Source: Larix kaempferi (Eukaryota > Streptophyta > Pinopsida > Pinales > Pinaceae). Taken from it: a DNA stretch of 64,000 nt. The first letter of the stretch is position 1. The number at the start of each line of letters is the position of its first letter. Location: NCBI GenBank assembly GCA_027924585.1, contig BSBM01000826.1:16260001-16324000 (forward strand), written 5' to 3'. Under the pieces are notes generated by a model. The model was not told the DNA's origin. It worked only from the letters and a program-made list of their open reading frames with translations, and made no database searches. The position numbers were made by a program, and so were the translations under genes. This document shows, piece after piece, positions 29,703-43,100 of this stretch.

Positions 29703-32700
29703 GGAAGGAAATAAGACCGATGGTGCATATCTTCCCAAGGTCTCTCACTACGACACATAGCATCCATAATAGCTTCATCAGAAAGAAAATTATCATCGAG
29801 GAAATCATGGGAACAAGACGAGTTGGCTTCCCAGATCGACAGCGTAATAGGATCTTCCTCGAGTGTCTGGGAAGAAGAGAGATCTGGTTCTGCAGTGGCT
29901 TGTTGAATATGCTGATAAGAAAGCTCAACTACAGACAGTGGCATAGACATCTCGACATGTGAAATTTTTCTAGAAACTCGTGGACGTTAAAGTCCACGGA
30001 TTGACAAAATAGGAAGTCTGGAATGACATATTATGCGAAGGAGGAGATGCATCATCGGTAATGGTTCCTATAAAATTCATAGGTGTGGAAAAATCATAAG
30101 TTCCCATCAATGAAGGGTACATGCCAACACCCATGTTCCCAGTTGTCGGTTGAGAATGAGTAACCTGCGATACTATGGATCCCATGGATGTTGTGGAAGA
30201 GGATTTAACATAATCCAGCTAATCGATGGTCACAATATTACCTTCATGGGGAAAGCGGATAACTCTGAACACAATGGACACGATAGCTTTCATGGCATAC
30301 ATCAGATTCTGACCCAGTAGAAGGCTGTAGTTGATGGGCGCATCAACCACCTTGACTTCAATAGGCACAAACTTACCTCCCAAGGAGACAACAAGGGAAG
30401 GGATAATTCCATGCGGCTTAAATGAACGACCGTCGAATGCAGTGAGCATGGTTCTAGACACGAGTAAGGGAGGAGAGCCAAGAGCTTTCCAACAAGCTAA
30501 TGACATTACTGATGTAGAGGCACCTTCGTCAACCATAGTACGTTTGAAAAAACTCTAAAGGCACACCACCTGGATTTGAAAAGCCACATGGTAGGGTCAA
30601 TGAGGTTGGACATTAGTAGTGTCAAACTTGCTAACAATGGGACTTCCCCCATCCTGAACTCCTAACGCACTCAAAAGAGCATGCTTCTGAGAAGGACAGG
30701 CTCGTAATACTTCAAGAGCCGACATGGCACACGGAGTTTGGCCCAAATCTTCTACGATGGAGTAGTTGTGGGCGGCTCAAGCATTAGGATTATGCGTAGA
30801 GCGCTTAAGAACACCTTTCGATATCTGCGGTATAATAGAAGGCTTCTCGATATGCAAGGAATTGTCAGGAGGAGGGGGAGGGTCACTCCCCAAATTGGGT
30901 TCTGGTGCATCATAATCGTCTTGATGAGTGGCAACACTAACCTCTGACTGAACCATGTTCACACATCCATAACCACTAGTATTGGGAGAAGACTTTTTCA
31001 TCTCAGTAGGTCCATAACCAGTCGTGGGAGCATGCGAAGCCATGTTTTGGTGATGAGGTAGGGGATCCTTCAACACAGCTGGGCTCTATGCCAAGTGCTT
31101 CGATGCTTCTTCAATACGAGGACACAAGTGAGTAAGATGGTCTTCCCCACAAAGCTTGCAAGGAAACTTCACCTTACGCCTAGGTTTACGATCCTCACCA
31201 GCATTTCCATCTTCCCGAGGAGTGTTGGAATTATCCTTACGGGGGGTATTGCGATTGCTATTGTTATTCCCATTATTTCCACCCTTACGATTATTTCTCC
31301 CCTTTTTCTTACCACCAGATTGTTGGTTACCTGATTTGTTCGTCGTTTGCACACTGTGTACATCGGACGATGGGGTGGAAGTGGACAAGGTGTGAACCTA
31401 TCCGGGAGTAGACTAGTTTAGCGACAAATTCTGCATTTGATTAGCTACCCAATCTACGGGGCGAGTGCTTGCAGATCCTACGATGCCATCAGCATGTGGT
31501 CCAGGAACTGATGTGGGCTCATGACGTTTGCGTGGTGCATCAGGGATGATGTCATACAAAATGCCAGACTGAGAGTATAATAATTCTAACTTTGGACTTT
31601 CAATATAGCTTGTTCCTTAGTCACAATGCTGGACATCAAAACATCCTTAGCAATGTATGGGAGTAGAGACTTGAGGAACCATTCCAACAGGAACTCTGGA
31701 GGAATGTTGTCTTTCACTAACCTCTTCTGTCGATGCCAGTCTTGAACGTGGTCATAAATATGCGTGGCCTTGTTCTAACAGAAGGTAGATAAAAGTTTGG
31801 TGCCAGTATCATAGCGAACCGGCAACTAGAAATGATCTAAAAAAACCAAAGCGATCTCGTTAAAACCCCTATAAGTGTTTCCAGGAAACTCGACGTACCA
31901 CTTCACGGCTTCCCCCGTGAGGGTGCATTGAAATAGTCGCAATCTAACGGAATTGTGATTCTTTGAGTTGGAGGATCACCAAAGGTGGAATGTCGTGACA
32001 TGATCTCTCGGGTCCTCACCACCTTTCCCCTCAAACTTAGGAATATCCGAAGGGAGCTTGGCAGGGACCGGGGGCCAAGTAGGGTCGTGACACACCGGAT
32101 CATTCGTCAGCTTCGAAAGATCCGAAAGATTCAAGCGTGCAAGGAACGGGAGTTGAGGCTGGAAAGCTTGATTATAAGCCCCCATAAAAGGTTGGTTAAA
32201 CGGAACCGTGTTATAGGATGGACCAAAAGCTTGACCATGAGGATTAAACTGCTGATAATAAGGACCTGACGGACCATAAGCGTGCCCATGGCCATAGGAT
32301 TTATATCCTCCTCCTGCCTGACCCATTTGAGAGTAAGCAGGTGTGCGTGTTTTGGGCACCATATTGGGGTGGTGGGTTGTACTGGTGGCCAGCACCGACT
32401 GTGTTATAGTAAGGGTTGCCACCATGAGTATGGGGCATATATGTACTATTCATAGAGGGAAACATGTAGTAATGACCATAATGGTATGGTATGTTCCCTC
32501 CCCCAACATTAGGATTAGCTTGAGCAGTCGTGTGGTGACCAGAAGCATGAGATGTATTCCCAGCCCCAATATTGGTGTTACTAGTAGCAGGGATGGTGGC
32601 ATTATGTCCATGTGGATAGGATATATTCCCACCCCCTACATTGGAATTACTAGTAGCGGTATTGGATGCAAAAGTATGCTATATATGTCCACCCCCGTGG

Positions 32701-33344
32701 TTGGGAGGAGCGTTAACATCCATAAAAGTAGTCCTGGGTTGACGAGTAGCGGCATGTGTATTAGGTGGTGGATGGCGAGTCGTGTTTCGAACAACGTTCC
32801 GATTAGGTTGGGAAATCTTACGAGGTCGTCTTCTTCCAACATTAGCATCGTTAGGAGGAACATGACCAGTCCCAATACTATGTGTGTGAGTGGACAACAT
32901 AGTGCCCCCAGTGAGGATAGTGCCCCCAGTGGGTATAGTATGGCTAACACCATTACTAGTGCCAGCATGACTACCAAACGTAGTGGAACGTTCAACTGTA
33001 CTATGACTAGGCATACCAAAAGAGAGTGCGGTTGGGTTGATCGTAGGACTAGTGTCGTCATGTAACTCTAGCATCCCGTATCTATAACTGCATGGAAACG
33101 AAGCAACCAACGGATCGTCCTGTTCTTCGTCCTCAGGTAAGGTTGGCGTTCCGTGAAGATAATTATCCAGATTCGAAGGATTGAATGGATCTTGTTCCAG
33201 TGGATTCGGCCAAATCGAACCAGGTTGAGTCTCAGCTGGATCACCTCCCCACGCCTCACGAGGAGTATGGGGATCAGAAGTGTGGTCAACTCTACCTGAT
33301 GGATTCAAAGGTTTTTCCTCAATATCAAAATGTGTAGCAGTCAT
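29703..33344 (-). pseudogene. Element A gag and protease region, decayed
   Basis: Reading on the minus strand from 33344: a polar, Pro/Thr-rich N-terminus (33344-32679); Gly/Tyr/Gln-rich low complexity; the gag core (32425-31976, AKLPSDIPKFEGKGGEDP); the gag helical part continuing to about 31.5 kb with stops; a basic Asn/Lys-rich tract and CCHC knuckle at 31388-31086 (CKLCGEDHLTHLC); the protease (30536-30219, DEGASTSVMS, then LLLGQNLMYAM); and a linker that reaches HHRSYFLP at the B insertion site. There are several frameshifts and stops. The domain order matches B and E. Confidence 0.88.
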
Positions 33345-34285
33345 GACGTGTTGGACGTATGTCTTGTAAGAATCTGAAGACTCAGAGGGAGTCCTCCGGC
33401 GTCCTCTAGCAACACGGCGTGAAAACTCAGCTGGTTTTAAACCAGCTAACCGACGGGAATGGCGGAGAGTAGGACTTCACACCACGATATCTCCGAAGAG
33501 ATTATATAATCAAAACATCCCCTAAAGGCCAACTATCGATCAAAAATAGTAAATAAAAAGCATCCACCTAGAGAAACTACAGCCAAGAGAAGACAAACAG
33601 AGTGGCTAAATGAGCTCCCGACACGAGAGCCAGTATGTCTCACCTAGGAGAGGCTTGAGACTCCCAAAATATAGCCGGAGGTAACAGAATCAGTTATAGA
33701 GACACCCAGGCTTCACTGCGTGTACAGGGTCAAGTCCACTGCACAAACACAACTGTGTTGTCCAATCCCTATCTGACTCAAGACACGAACAGTATAACCA
33801 CTGCAAGTACCCTGTGCGATACCTAGGTAAGGGAACTATGGTCACTACAATATAACCAATGCTCAGGGGTACAGTCATAGGTGGGATCCGTCGTATGGGA
33901 AAGGTAGCTAAGCCCGAAGCACAAGAGGATGAACCTCCGGTACCCACAGATACGAACAAATCCTGGAAATATCTCCCACTTTCAGTCGGTATCAGAGAGA
34001 TATCGCTTCAACCAACCTCCCGTGACCTCGTGCTTAACTCATGCTTGAGTAGAGCTTCCTGAGAACACCGATCTATACCATGGATTCCTCCACTCCCTAG
34101 TCAGACACCTAATGTTTCGCCTAGTTGTCTTGGATTGTTAACTCACAATGATCTATTCCAAGACTCTAAACCTATGCTAGTTGGTGTACCCTATAAATAA
34201 AATCGGTCTAATCAATTTTAAGATTAAGCGTTAATTTTAATGGCTGTGATTACTCAAGGGATATGATCATGAAACTAGTGATGTG
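33345..34285 (-). other. 5' leader of element A, proximal part
   Basis: This is non-coding sequence upstream of A's gag. E is inserted at its far end (TSD ATGTG at 34281-34285); the leader resumes at 55029. I recognise no gene. Confidence 0.6.
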
Positions 34286-35185
34286 TGTTACACCGAAAAT
34301 CTACTCATCATAAGATTCAGTGTATACACCCCTGAAGATACTTGGACTAAGTAATCATCCTGGGAGGATCTGTACCCAATTGTGCTTAGTTTTGAAGGGT
34401 CATCACAGGCTGCACACTAGCAACATGCGACGTCGCACCCTTCTCCATTACAGGGTGCGACAAAGTTAGTTAAGTGGCAAAAATAGTTTCTTCGAGGTCC
34501 ATCTCGAAGCTTGCTAACTTGGGACCCTATCCCTGACCTCTTAGAGGAGCTGGCACTCAGTTCCTAGACATTTGGAGAGATCCCTTAAGCCTCTCCTACC
34601 ATCTCTCAACCTATCCTATCCATACCCTATCCATTTAGTCCTATATAAATGAAGCTTACTCCCATCCCAAAGGGAGGAAGACTATGGTATCCACATGCTG
34701 GTGAAATCATTCTTAGAACATGTCCACTCACCTATTGGAGAACTCATACTTCCTTGGAAGGATATGGAAATCGACTTTGTCAGAGAAGGGCTACAGCATT
34801 AATCCTTGGTTGTGGTTCTATATCTCTATCACGTACTCCTCTATTTGCAGTAATACAAATGCTTTCCACCAATGTTGTTCATGTGTGTAACGATATTGAG
34901 TAGTTTACCTACTTAACTGTTTACTTAGATTTCTTATTGTATAGATGTCTTTTACTAGTTTCTCTTATTTCTTGTCTTGACAGGTCTTGCAGCTTGGATC
35001 TAACGACCGTGGGACGTGGATCAGCATTCAGGAGAAAGGATTGCGTAGTGAAAAGGTAAGACATCTAGTACTCGATCCTTAAGTAGATCTAGGAAATGCA
35101 TTAGTAGTCTGTTCTATTTGTTCTAGACTCACTTTGAGCTAGGGAGATCCGGCTCGCGTTCGCTCGACTTGATTGTCAGATAACA
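34286..35185 (+). repeat. 5' LTR of element E
   Basis: It begins TGTTACACC and ends CAGATAACA. A TATATAAAT box at 34642-34650 is the probable promoter. It contains a strong inverted repeat, GTCGCACCC (34432-34440) and GGGTGCGAC (34453-34461), using the same arm sequence as E's internal palindrome arrays. The primer site just downstream (about 35188-35206, CGGCGAC...GGGG) is a diverged form of the A/B site. Confidence 0.93.
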
Positions 35186-37341
35186 AATTCGGCGACAATA
35201 CAGGGGAGACATAGAATTTGGTTAGTAGTTGTTAATCTGAGAGTCATTTTCAGTTGATTGCTTGACACAAGCCTTTTATTTTTTTCCATTTACTTCTTGG
35301 AGTTGATTTCACTATCAGATCTTCATATTGAAGACTCTAATCTACCTTCTCTGAGTTTATACAACTCATTCCCAAACCATGCCATGGTTCATTGCTGAGA
35401 GATTTGATTCATTTTTTAATCTAGACTTCGCCCGTCGCACCTAGGTATTGCGAATAGAGCGACACTGTGTCATTATGGGTCTCTGTTCTTTACCTGTTAA
35501 CTACTCGTCGCACCCCTTGCATTGGAAAACTGTGACATCGTCGCACTTCCCGTGTATGCAAACTGCGACGTCTCACTGTGTACAAGAACGGGGTGCGCCG
35601 ATTTGTCAAATTTTGGTATGCAGGCATCTCTTCTCTGTTGGACAGTCTAGACTTTGGTTTGCTGTATGAACTCTCTCTGTGCTGCAAGATCCAGCTAGGG
35701 ATACCACCTGTGATCTATGTTTTGAGTGTTTGGTTTTGTTTCGATTGATTTTGGGTTCCATTTTGGACAAGCTTGAAGACCGGTAGTGGTGGATACTCTT
35801 GTCTCCTCCACCTTCATCTGCTCACCCTTGCATTCCCTTCCTTCCATCCCTGATCTAATTATTACATTAGATCATCTTCCATACCTCATTTACGTTTGTT
35901 TTGAGCTTTGCTTGCTGCTACTTGATTTTGAGTTAAGTGTGTCTTTTAGCTTGATCGAGTGCTTGTCTTTTCTTGAGTTTTCTAAATGTATTAGTGCTGC
36001 AAGTAGTGTTTTCTTTTCAGTCATTTATATCTGAAAGCTCAGTTGATATCAAGTTTACTCTGCGATGCATCCATTGAAAAATTAAAAAGTGCTTCTTTCC
36101 CATCATTTCTCGAACATTATTGGAGAAAATTGTTGTGCATTGGAAAGTTCTTGTTTATGTTTTGGAAGAATTGAATGAATGTATGATCTATTGTGTTTTT
36201 CTCGAATTATGAATCGCTCATTTTCTTGAAAGGCTCAAAGTATGCTTTGATTTTTGAAAAATTGATTCCATGCTAAGGAGAGATAGATCCATTTTTAATT
36301 TTTGTTGCTTTTAGACCATTGAAAGTGAAATTGAAAAACTTGCATATTCCATTTCAGAATCTTCTCTTTTCATCACCTAGTGTCATTGTGATTTGAAAAG
36401 AAAAAGAAAAAGAAAAATGTTTTGATTTGGATAGTAGTGTTGTGATTTTTTGTGTTTCGTCGGAAAGGAAAAGAATACTTTCATAGTCAAGTTTTGTTTG
36501 AATTGGGATTGTGTTGCATTGAGTTTGTTTTGGCAATACTATTGGAAAAAGATTTCTCCTTCCCATAGCTAGAATTCATCGAAAGAAAAGAATATTTCGT
36601 GCATGTAGCCAGGGCTTTCATTATGCTTCCGATTATGCACTCACCTCATGCATTCACCTAACCATCCAAGATAAAATTAACGGTAGAACTAGGTAAAATT
36701 TTTAGCAACTTGTGTGTAAGTTAGAGACGTGTCCCGATGTCGTTAAGCGTGGAAGCTGTCGTTATTTGCCAGCACTATATCTCGTGGGTATTGTAGTCTT
36801 CCACATACTTATCGATATATCGAGCTCCTTCACGTACCCAACAAGTACCATAATTTGTACTTGGCGTATATCGAAAAGTGTATCACGTACTGGGTAGTAT
36901 ATCGGAAGGTCTCTTGCCGAACGGCTGTGCATTAGACAGCACCACTATGGATTTGAGCTCCCACATACCTTGCGTATATTGGGAGACACCACTAGGATTC
37001 CTAAAACCAACTGAGTTAACCATTTGGCCGTATTGGCAAAGCAATACACCGAGAACAGCACTCGGGGAGATTAGCACGCACGTACTGTCCAGGTAATCGG
37101 GTATGCAGGCAAGGGTATGGTCCCAATCATCCTTGTCGCATCATATTGTTGGACCCTGCAGTATATCACGATTTGCAATGCCTTGATAATCCCATGAGGT
37201 TCCAGACTTTTGAATCCACTCTGTCACATAAGTTTGCTTGTTGCGTTAGTTTGAGTAGGTTTTTCTGGAATGCTTTTCTTTTAGCATACCCTTAGGAGAA
37301 ACGTTGTTTCAGCCATCCTGGCTGATCATCCTAACACTCTG
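35186..37341 (+). other. 5' leader of element E
   Basis: This is 2.1 kb of AT-rich sequence between the primer site and gag. It contains the degenerate palindrome array at 35430-35600 and no recognisable coding domain. Confidence 0.6.
35430..35600. repeat. Degenerate 33-bp palindrome array, 5' side of element E
   Basis: CGTCGCAC occurs at 35433, 35506 and 35539 (33 bp apart for the last two), with a variant at 35569. Opposing arms (GTGACATCGTCGCAC, TGCGACGTCTCAC) suggest a consensus GTGCGAC-atc-GTCGCAC. The arms match those in E's LTR and in the array upstream of E's PMD gene (51857-51936). Confidence 0.7.
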
Positions 37342-39672
37342 GTGGATTTTCCCTGGAGAAGATCCCGTAGGATATTAAACTTATCACCCGAATATCCCCT
37401 TAATCTAGAGGTTATTTCAAGGATAAGAATGGATCAACCTAACGCGGTCGTAGTTACTGAAGTGGAAAACCCCACTTTGAATGTTGGAGGACTTTTGTTT
37501 CCACAAACTCCTCCATATTTACCTGTCTCTCATCCCCCACAGGATGAAGGAGCACAAACCCCCACTTCACAAGACCTTTCTCCCATCATCCCTGGAGAAC
37601 CTGGATCGTTGGAATGGATAAACCGACCCCGAGACGACGCTACAGCAGTTGTTGGTCCTTCAGCAGCTTATTGGACATCTTCTACAGACCACCCAGTGGC
37701 TCATTTTTCCATCTCATCCTCACCTAGTGGGACTACTCTGGACGACACTTTAGCCTACTTCTGTGACCAATTATCTCACTTTCATTCCATGGCTGAAGAG
37801 TTTCGGCAGTCAAGTCTCCAACGACGGGTTCAAGACCCATCGTTACCCCCTTACTGACCCATCCTGGTTCATCCGATATCTTTTGGATCACCAGAAAAAC
37901 CTTCTCACCGCGAGGCCACTAATAAGACTGGTCAACCCTCGCAAGAGTCCAGTTCTGCACCTCAAGTGAACCAACTGAAGGAAGGACAACAGTCCAACAC
38001 ACCCATCACTATCGCAGTTACTTTACCAGTTCCTCCCCCACCTCAAAATTTGAGGGGAGGGTATTCCATTCCCCCGGGTTATCTTATTGGTAATGTTATT
38101 ACTATGGTAGCTAGTCAACAACCTACGTTGGTTCAACCTTTGAATAGTGGTCAACCTATTGTGGCTGGGGGGCAACCCCTGTTTCCTAACCAGAACATAG
38201 GCGGTGGAATCCCCAACGGACCTTCCGTTGGACCTTCCCAACCCACTAGACCATCCACCATGGGATTATTTCATGTTGGGGGGCCATCAAAGGTAACTCA
38301 ACCTTCATGGATTCAAGCGTATCCAGGTTTTGTTAACCCTGTTCCGGGCCAACCTAATCCCGAAAACGCACCATACGGGATACCTTATCCTAGGAATCCA
38401 TACACTCTATGGGGGAAACAACCTGTGTTGCAACATGGACCCCAACCGACTATCCCTCAAGTACCACCACCCCCGATCGGCTCTCCCCCACCTCCTGCTG
38501 GAGGCGGCAGGCCCCCACCTAACCTTGGTCGAGGCCCATCTCATTTTACCAACAACATCCCTCACCCTTCCGGCGATGGCGGGAATGGTCCACCACCCCC
38601 TCCCGGCGGAGGCGGCGAGGGACCACCCTATCATGGTGGAGGAGGAAATTTCCCTTCGGGTGGCAGAGGTGGCCCACCACCCCCTCTAGGCAGAGGCAGT
38701 GGAGGACCTAATTACTATGGTGGTGGTGGTGGTGGTGGTGGAGACCCTCATCCTTCCAACCGCGGAGGTGGTGGGGGACCCCATCCTTCTGGCGGCGGGA
38801 CTGGTCCCCCACCCCCTCCAGGCGGAGGCAGTGGTGGGACACCTTATTATGGTTATGGACCCCCACCTCCTCCTAGTGGTGGCGGCAGACCTTTACCCCC
38901 TCCCGGTGGTGGAGGTGGACCCCCACCTTATTAGAATGGACCACCTTATGGTGGTGGACCTCCTTATGGTCTGGGCGGCACACCCCCCTACGGCCAGTTT
39001 GGTCCTTACACACCTTATCCGTATTATCAATACGTGCAGCCTAATCCACAGCTGCCCTTCCTGGCTACTTTGGACCTGCCTAACCTATCATGTTTAACCA
39101 ACGATCCTATTTACCATGGATCTAACTGGCCACCAATTCCGATGAAACTTCCGTCTGATATCCCCAAGTTTGACGGCAAGCCGGGTGAAGACCCTAAAAA
39201 CCACGTGATGAAATACCACTTATGGTATTCATCTAATTCCTTAATGGACGATTCAATTATTCTTAGATTGTTTCAAAGGACTCTCACCAGTTCGGCTGCC
39301 AAGTGGTACATTGAGTTTCCACCCCACTCTTTTCCTGATTTTGGTTCTCTTGCCATGAACTTTTTGACACATTTCCAGCTGCCTATACGGTATTGGTACC
39401 GATCTTTTAACCTCGCTCTGTCAGAATATCGCCACTCACATTTCAGATCATATCCACGAGTGGCGAAGGAGACGACGTCTCATTAAAGCTCCTATTCCAG
39501 ATCAGCTCCTAGCAGATTGGTTCACAAAATCCCTCATCCCTACCATAGCAAGAGACGTTCTATGTGAGGTGCTATCACCGAAGAACAAGGCATCGTGAGT
39601 GCCCATGTGATAGACCTCGTCTACACTCAATACGGCACTTTGTTTGATATTCTCCTTGACGCACCCCGTGAT
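37342..39672 (+). pseudogene. Gag of element E, N-terminal and core part, broken
   Basis: One frame runs 37342-39486 with two stops (TGA 37855, TAG 38932). A polar N-terminus is followed by a long Pro/Gly-rich tract (38.4-39.0 kb, tetra-Gly and poly-Pro) and then the gag core (FLATLDLPNL, KLPSDIPKFDGKPGEDP, LRLFQRTLTSSAAKWY). A frameshift near 39.39 kb moves the remaining core (ATHISDHIHEWRRRRRL, WFTKSLIP) to another frame. Chromovirus G is inserted at 39673; gag resumes after 45803. Confidence 0.85.
39668..39672. repeat. Target-site duplication of element G, left copy (GTGAT)
   Basis: GTGAT lies at 39668-39672 and again at 45799-45803, directly flanking G's LTRs. Confidence 0.95.
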
Positions 39673-40043
39673 TGTGAGGCACCTACGACAATTAATTAAT
39701 ACGAATATGCGAAATAGCAGAAATGACAGAACTCAACATCACTTTTATATTGATCAAAGGCCACTTCGAGGGGGCAACCTCCTATGAGCAAGCTCAATAC
39801 AAATAACTTCACCGTGCCTTCATAGGTCTCAACACTTATATACTAATTCTAGGCGCCAATACTATGGGTCAAAACCATGGGCCGTTACAAACTATGGATC
39901 AACAATACTACGGGCGGCTTACAAAGCATATGCGCCAACAACAATAACACAAACTATTGATCAACAAATACTACGGGACAACTTACAGAGAATATGCATA
40001 CAACAACAACATACTAACAAAGTAAAGACATGGGTTCCTAACA
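39673..40043 (-). repeat. 3' LTR of element G
   Basis: On the plus strand it runs TGTGAGGC...TTCCTAACA. On the minus strand the preceding AAGGGGGAGGGGA (40044-40057) is the polypurine tract. Confidence 0.93.
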
Positions 40044-40145
40044 TCCCCTCCCCCTTAAAAAAAGCTTTGTCCTCAAAGCTTTAGATGTGGAAATTGTTGT
40101 TGAATCTGAAGGAGTGGTTACCATGTAGCATCCTCTGTTTGCATG

Positions 40146-43100
40146 CCGTGCCACTAAATTAAGACCTCTGTGATAGAGCGAGAGCGAAGCTAACGCTTGC
40201 GCCGATTGAGGATGGCCTCTGGCTCCAAAAGGATGGATCCTTCATTATCCAGTTCGGGTAAATCGTTTGTCCGCTGATGTTGGTGCCAAGAACTTTCTTC
40301 AGACAAGAGACATGAAAGACTAGATGAATGCGGGAAGAAGGAGGAAGTTCCAATTTATAAGCAACGGACCCAATCTTCTGAAGAATCCGATATGGCCCAT
40401 AGAACTTTGGAGCGAACTTATGACGCCCTTTGAGTTTCAAGGAGGATTGTTTTTACGGCTGGAGACGAAGAAAAACCATATCGCCGACTTGAAAAGTGCG
40501 CTCCGAACGATGCTGATTAGCTTGTTGCTTCATGCGATTTCTTGCCATGTGAAGATTGTCCCGCAAAATGCGAAGAATCTGATTGCAGTTTCAAAGGACC
40601 GTGTCAACTTCCTGAACTGGTGAGCTGGTGGGGGTGTATGGAAGAAGAGCTGGAGGTGCCTGACCATAGACTGCTTCATATGGGGTCATTTTAGAGGCAG
40701 TGTGGTAAGAGGTATTGTACCACCATTCAACGAGAGGGAGCCACTTTTCCCACTGATGTTGTTGTTTCGAGGTGAAGCAACGAAGATAAGTTTCCAAGCA
40801 TTTATTGACAATTTCAGTCTGACCATCTGTTTGTGGGTGATACCCTGAACTCATCTTTAGTTTGGTGCCAGTGTGGCGAAATAGTTCAGTCCAAAAATTA
40901 CTGGTGAAAGTCGCATCACGATCCGAGACAATGGAAGAAGGGATGCCATGAAGATGAAAGATCTGGTCCAGAAAAATTTGAGCGACGGAGGAGGCTGTAT
41001 AGGGATGGCTGAGAGAACAAAAATGACTATATTTGGAAAGGTGATCAACCACAACGAGAATCACTGTCTTCCCGCCATATTTAGGGAGCCCTTCAATGAA
41101 ATCCATAGAAATATCTATCCAAATCCGTGTAGGTATGGGCAAGGGTTCAAGCAATCCTGGAAGGAGTGTTGTTTCACCCTTATTGCGCTGGCAGGTATAA
41201 CATTCGGCCACCATCTGTTGAATTGTGCTTTTCATGCCCTGCCAAAAGAAGTTACGCCGTACTCGTTCATACGTTTTGAGGAACCCAGAGTGCCCAGCCG
41301 ATGGAGAAGCATGGAGTTCATAGAAGACAGCCTATTGAAGATCTGTGCTCTGGGGAAGCACCAGACGACCCTTGTATCGCAGAGAAGCACCATCCCAAGA
41401 GTAATGTGGTACAGCAGAAGGGTTGTTGGTCAAGCGTTGGATGATTTGAGATAAGGAAGAGTCATTGACATAACCCTGTTGAACAGATTGCAACAAATTT
41501 GGAACAGGAATAGAAATAGCTGAAAGAGAACCTTGGGCATCAAATGTGCAAGAAAGAGCATCTGCCACAATATTGTCTTTACCCTTCTTGTAAGTGATCT
41601 CATAGTCATAACCCATGAGTTTGCTAACCCATTTCTGTTGTGCCGAGGAGGAGACACGCTGGTCCAAGAAATATTTCAGACTCTGGTGATCAGTCTTGAT
41701 GCAGAAATGATTCCCTAATAGGTATGGGCGCCACTTCTGTACTGCATGCAAAATAGCCATTATTTCCTTCTCATAGGTAGAGGCAGCTAAATTCTTACCT
41801 GAAAGGGCTTTGCTGGTGAACGCAATGGGGTGTTCATATTGAAGGAGAAAAGCACCAAGTCCATTGCCACAAGCATCACTCTCAATAGTGAAGGGCTTGG
41901 AAAAATCGGGCATAGCTAGCGCAGGTGTAGTACACATAGCTTGTTTTAGTTTGTCAAATGCACATTGAGCAGCAGGTGTCCATGTAAAAGCATCCTTTTT
42001 CAAGAGAGCAGTTAATGGAGCTGCAATCTTTCCATAATCCTTGACAAACTTGCGGTAGTAGCCAGTCAACCCCAAAAAACCACGAAGGCTCTTGAGTGTT
42101 TGAGGATGTGGCCAATTGTTCATGGCATCGATTTTGGCAGGATCCACGCGAACCCCTTGTGCTGAGATAATGTGCCCGAGATACTCAACTTCCTTCTGTC
42201 CAAAAACACATTTAGATTGCTTGGCATGGAGATGATGGTTAGAGAAAAGTTGCATGACAAGATCCAGATGCTGGAGATGTTCATCCCATGTTTTACTGTA
42301 GATGAGGATATCATCAAAGAATACCAGAATGAATTTCCGCAAGTAGGGTCGAAATATTTTATTCATTAAGGCCTGGAATGTGGAAGGAGCATTAGTGAGG
42401 CCAAAGGGCATGACCAAAAACTCATAATGGCCATCATGTGTGCGGAAAGCTATTTTAATAATATCATCCTCATGAACCCGAATTCGATGATACCCAGAAC
42501 GAAGATCCAACTTGGATAAAAGGTGAGCCCCATGAAGCTCATCAAGAAGCTCATCAACAACAGGAATTGGAAACTTATTCTTGATGGTGAGGTGATTAAG
42601 TGCTTGGAAGTCAATGCAGAGGCACCATGACCCATCTTTTTTGTGGACAAGAATAACTGGAGAAGAAAAGGAACTAGTGCTTAGGCGAATAATACCTTGC
42701 TTCAATAAGTCCCGAACGAGCATTTCAATCTCCCTTTTTTGGTGAAATGGGTAGCGATAGGGCCTGATGTTGGGAGGAACGCTGCCAGGAAGGAGCTGAA
42801 TACGATGGTCTTCTGGCCTGGAAGGTGGCAATCCCACTAGTTCAGCAAAGACACCTGTATATCGATCCAGAATTTGTTGTAGATCCAAAGGAGTAGTGGA
42901 GACCGCTGATGGTTGCATCTGGATGGAATGGATCTGAGCGATGACACCATGTGAATTCTTCTTGAGGATTTTTTCCATGCGATGTGAACTAATGATGCTG
43001 AGAGAACCTGGTTGTAATCCTGTCAATGTGTGTTTTTGTCCATTGAGGGAAAACTGAATCCAAAGTTCATCAAAATCCCATAAGATAGGGCCAAGTGTGC

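Noticed and set aside
38407-38934. Gly/Pro-rich protein as a host cell-wall or RNA-binding protein
   Set aside because: It is in frame with the gag core of E and corresponds to the low-complexity gag N-terminus of A and B.
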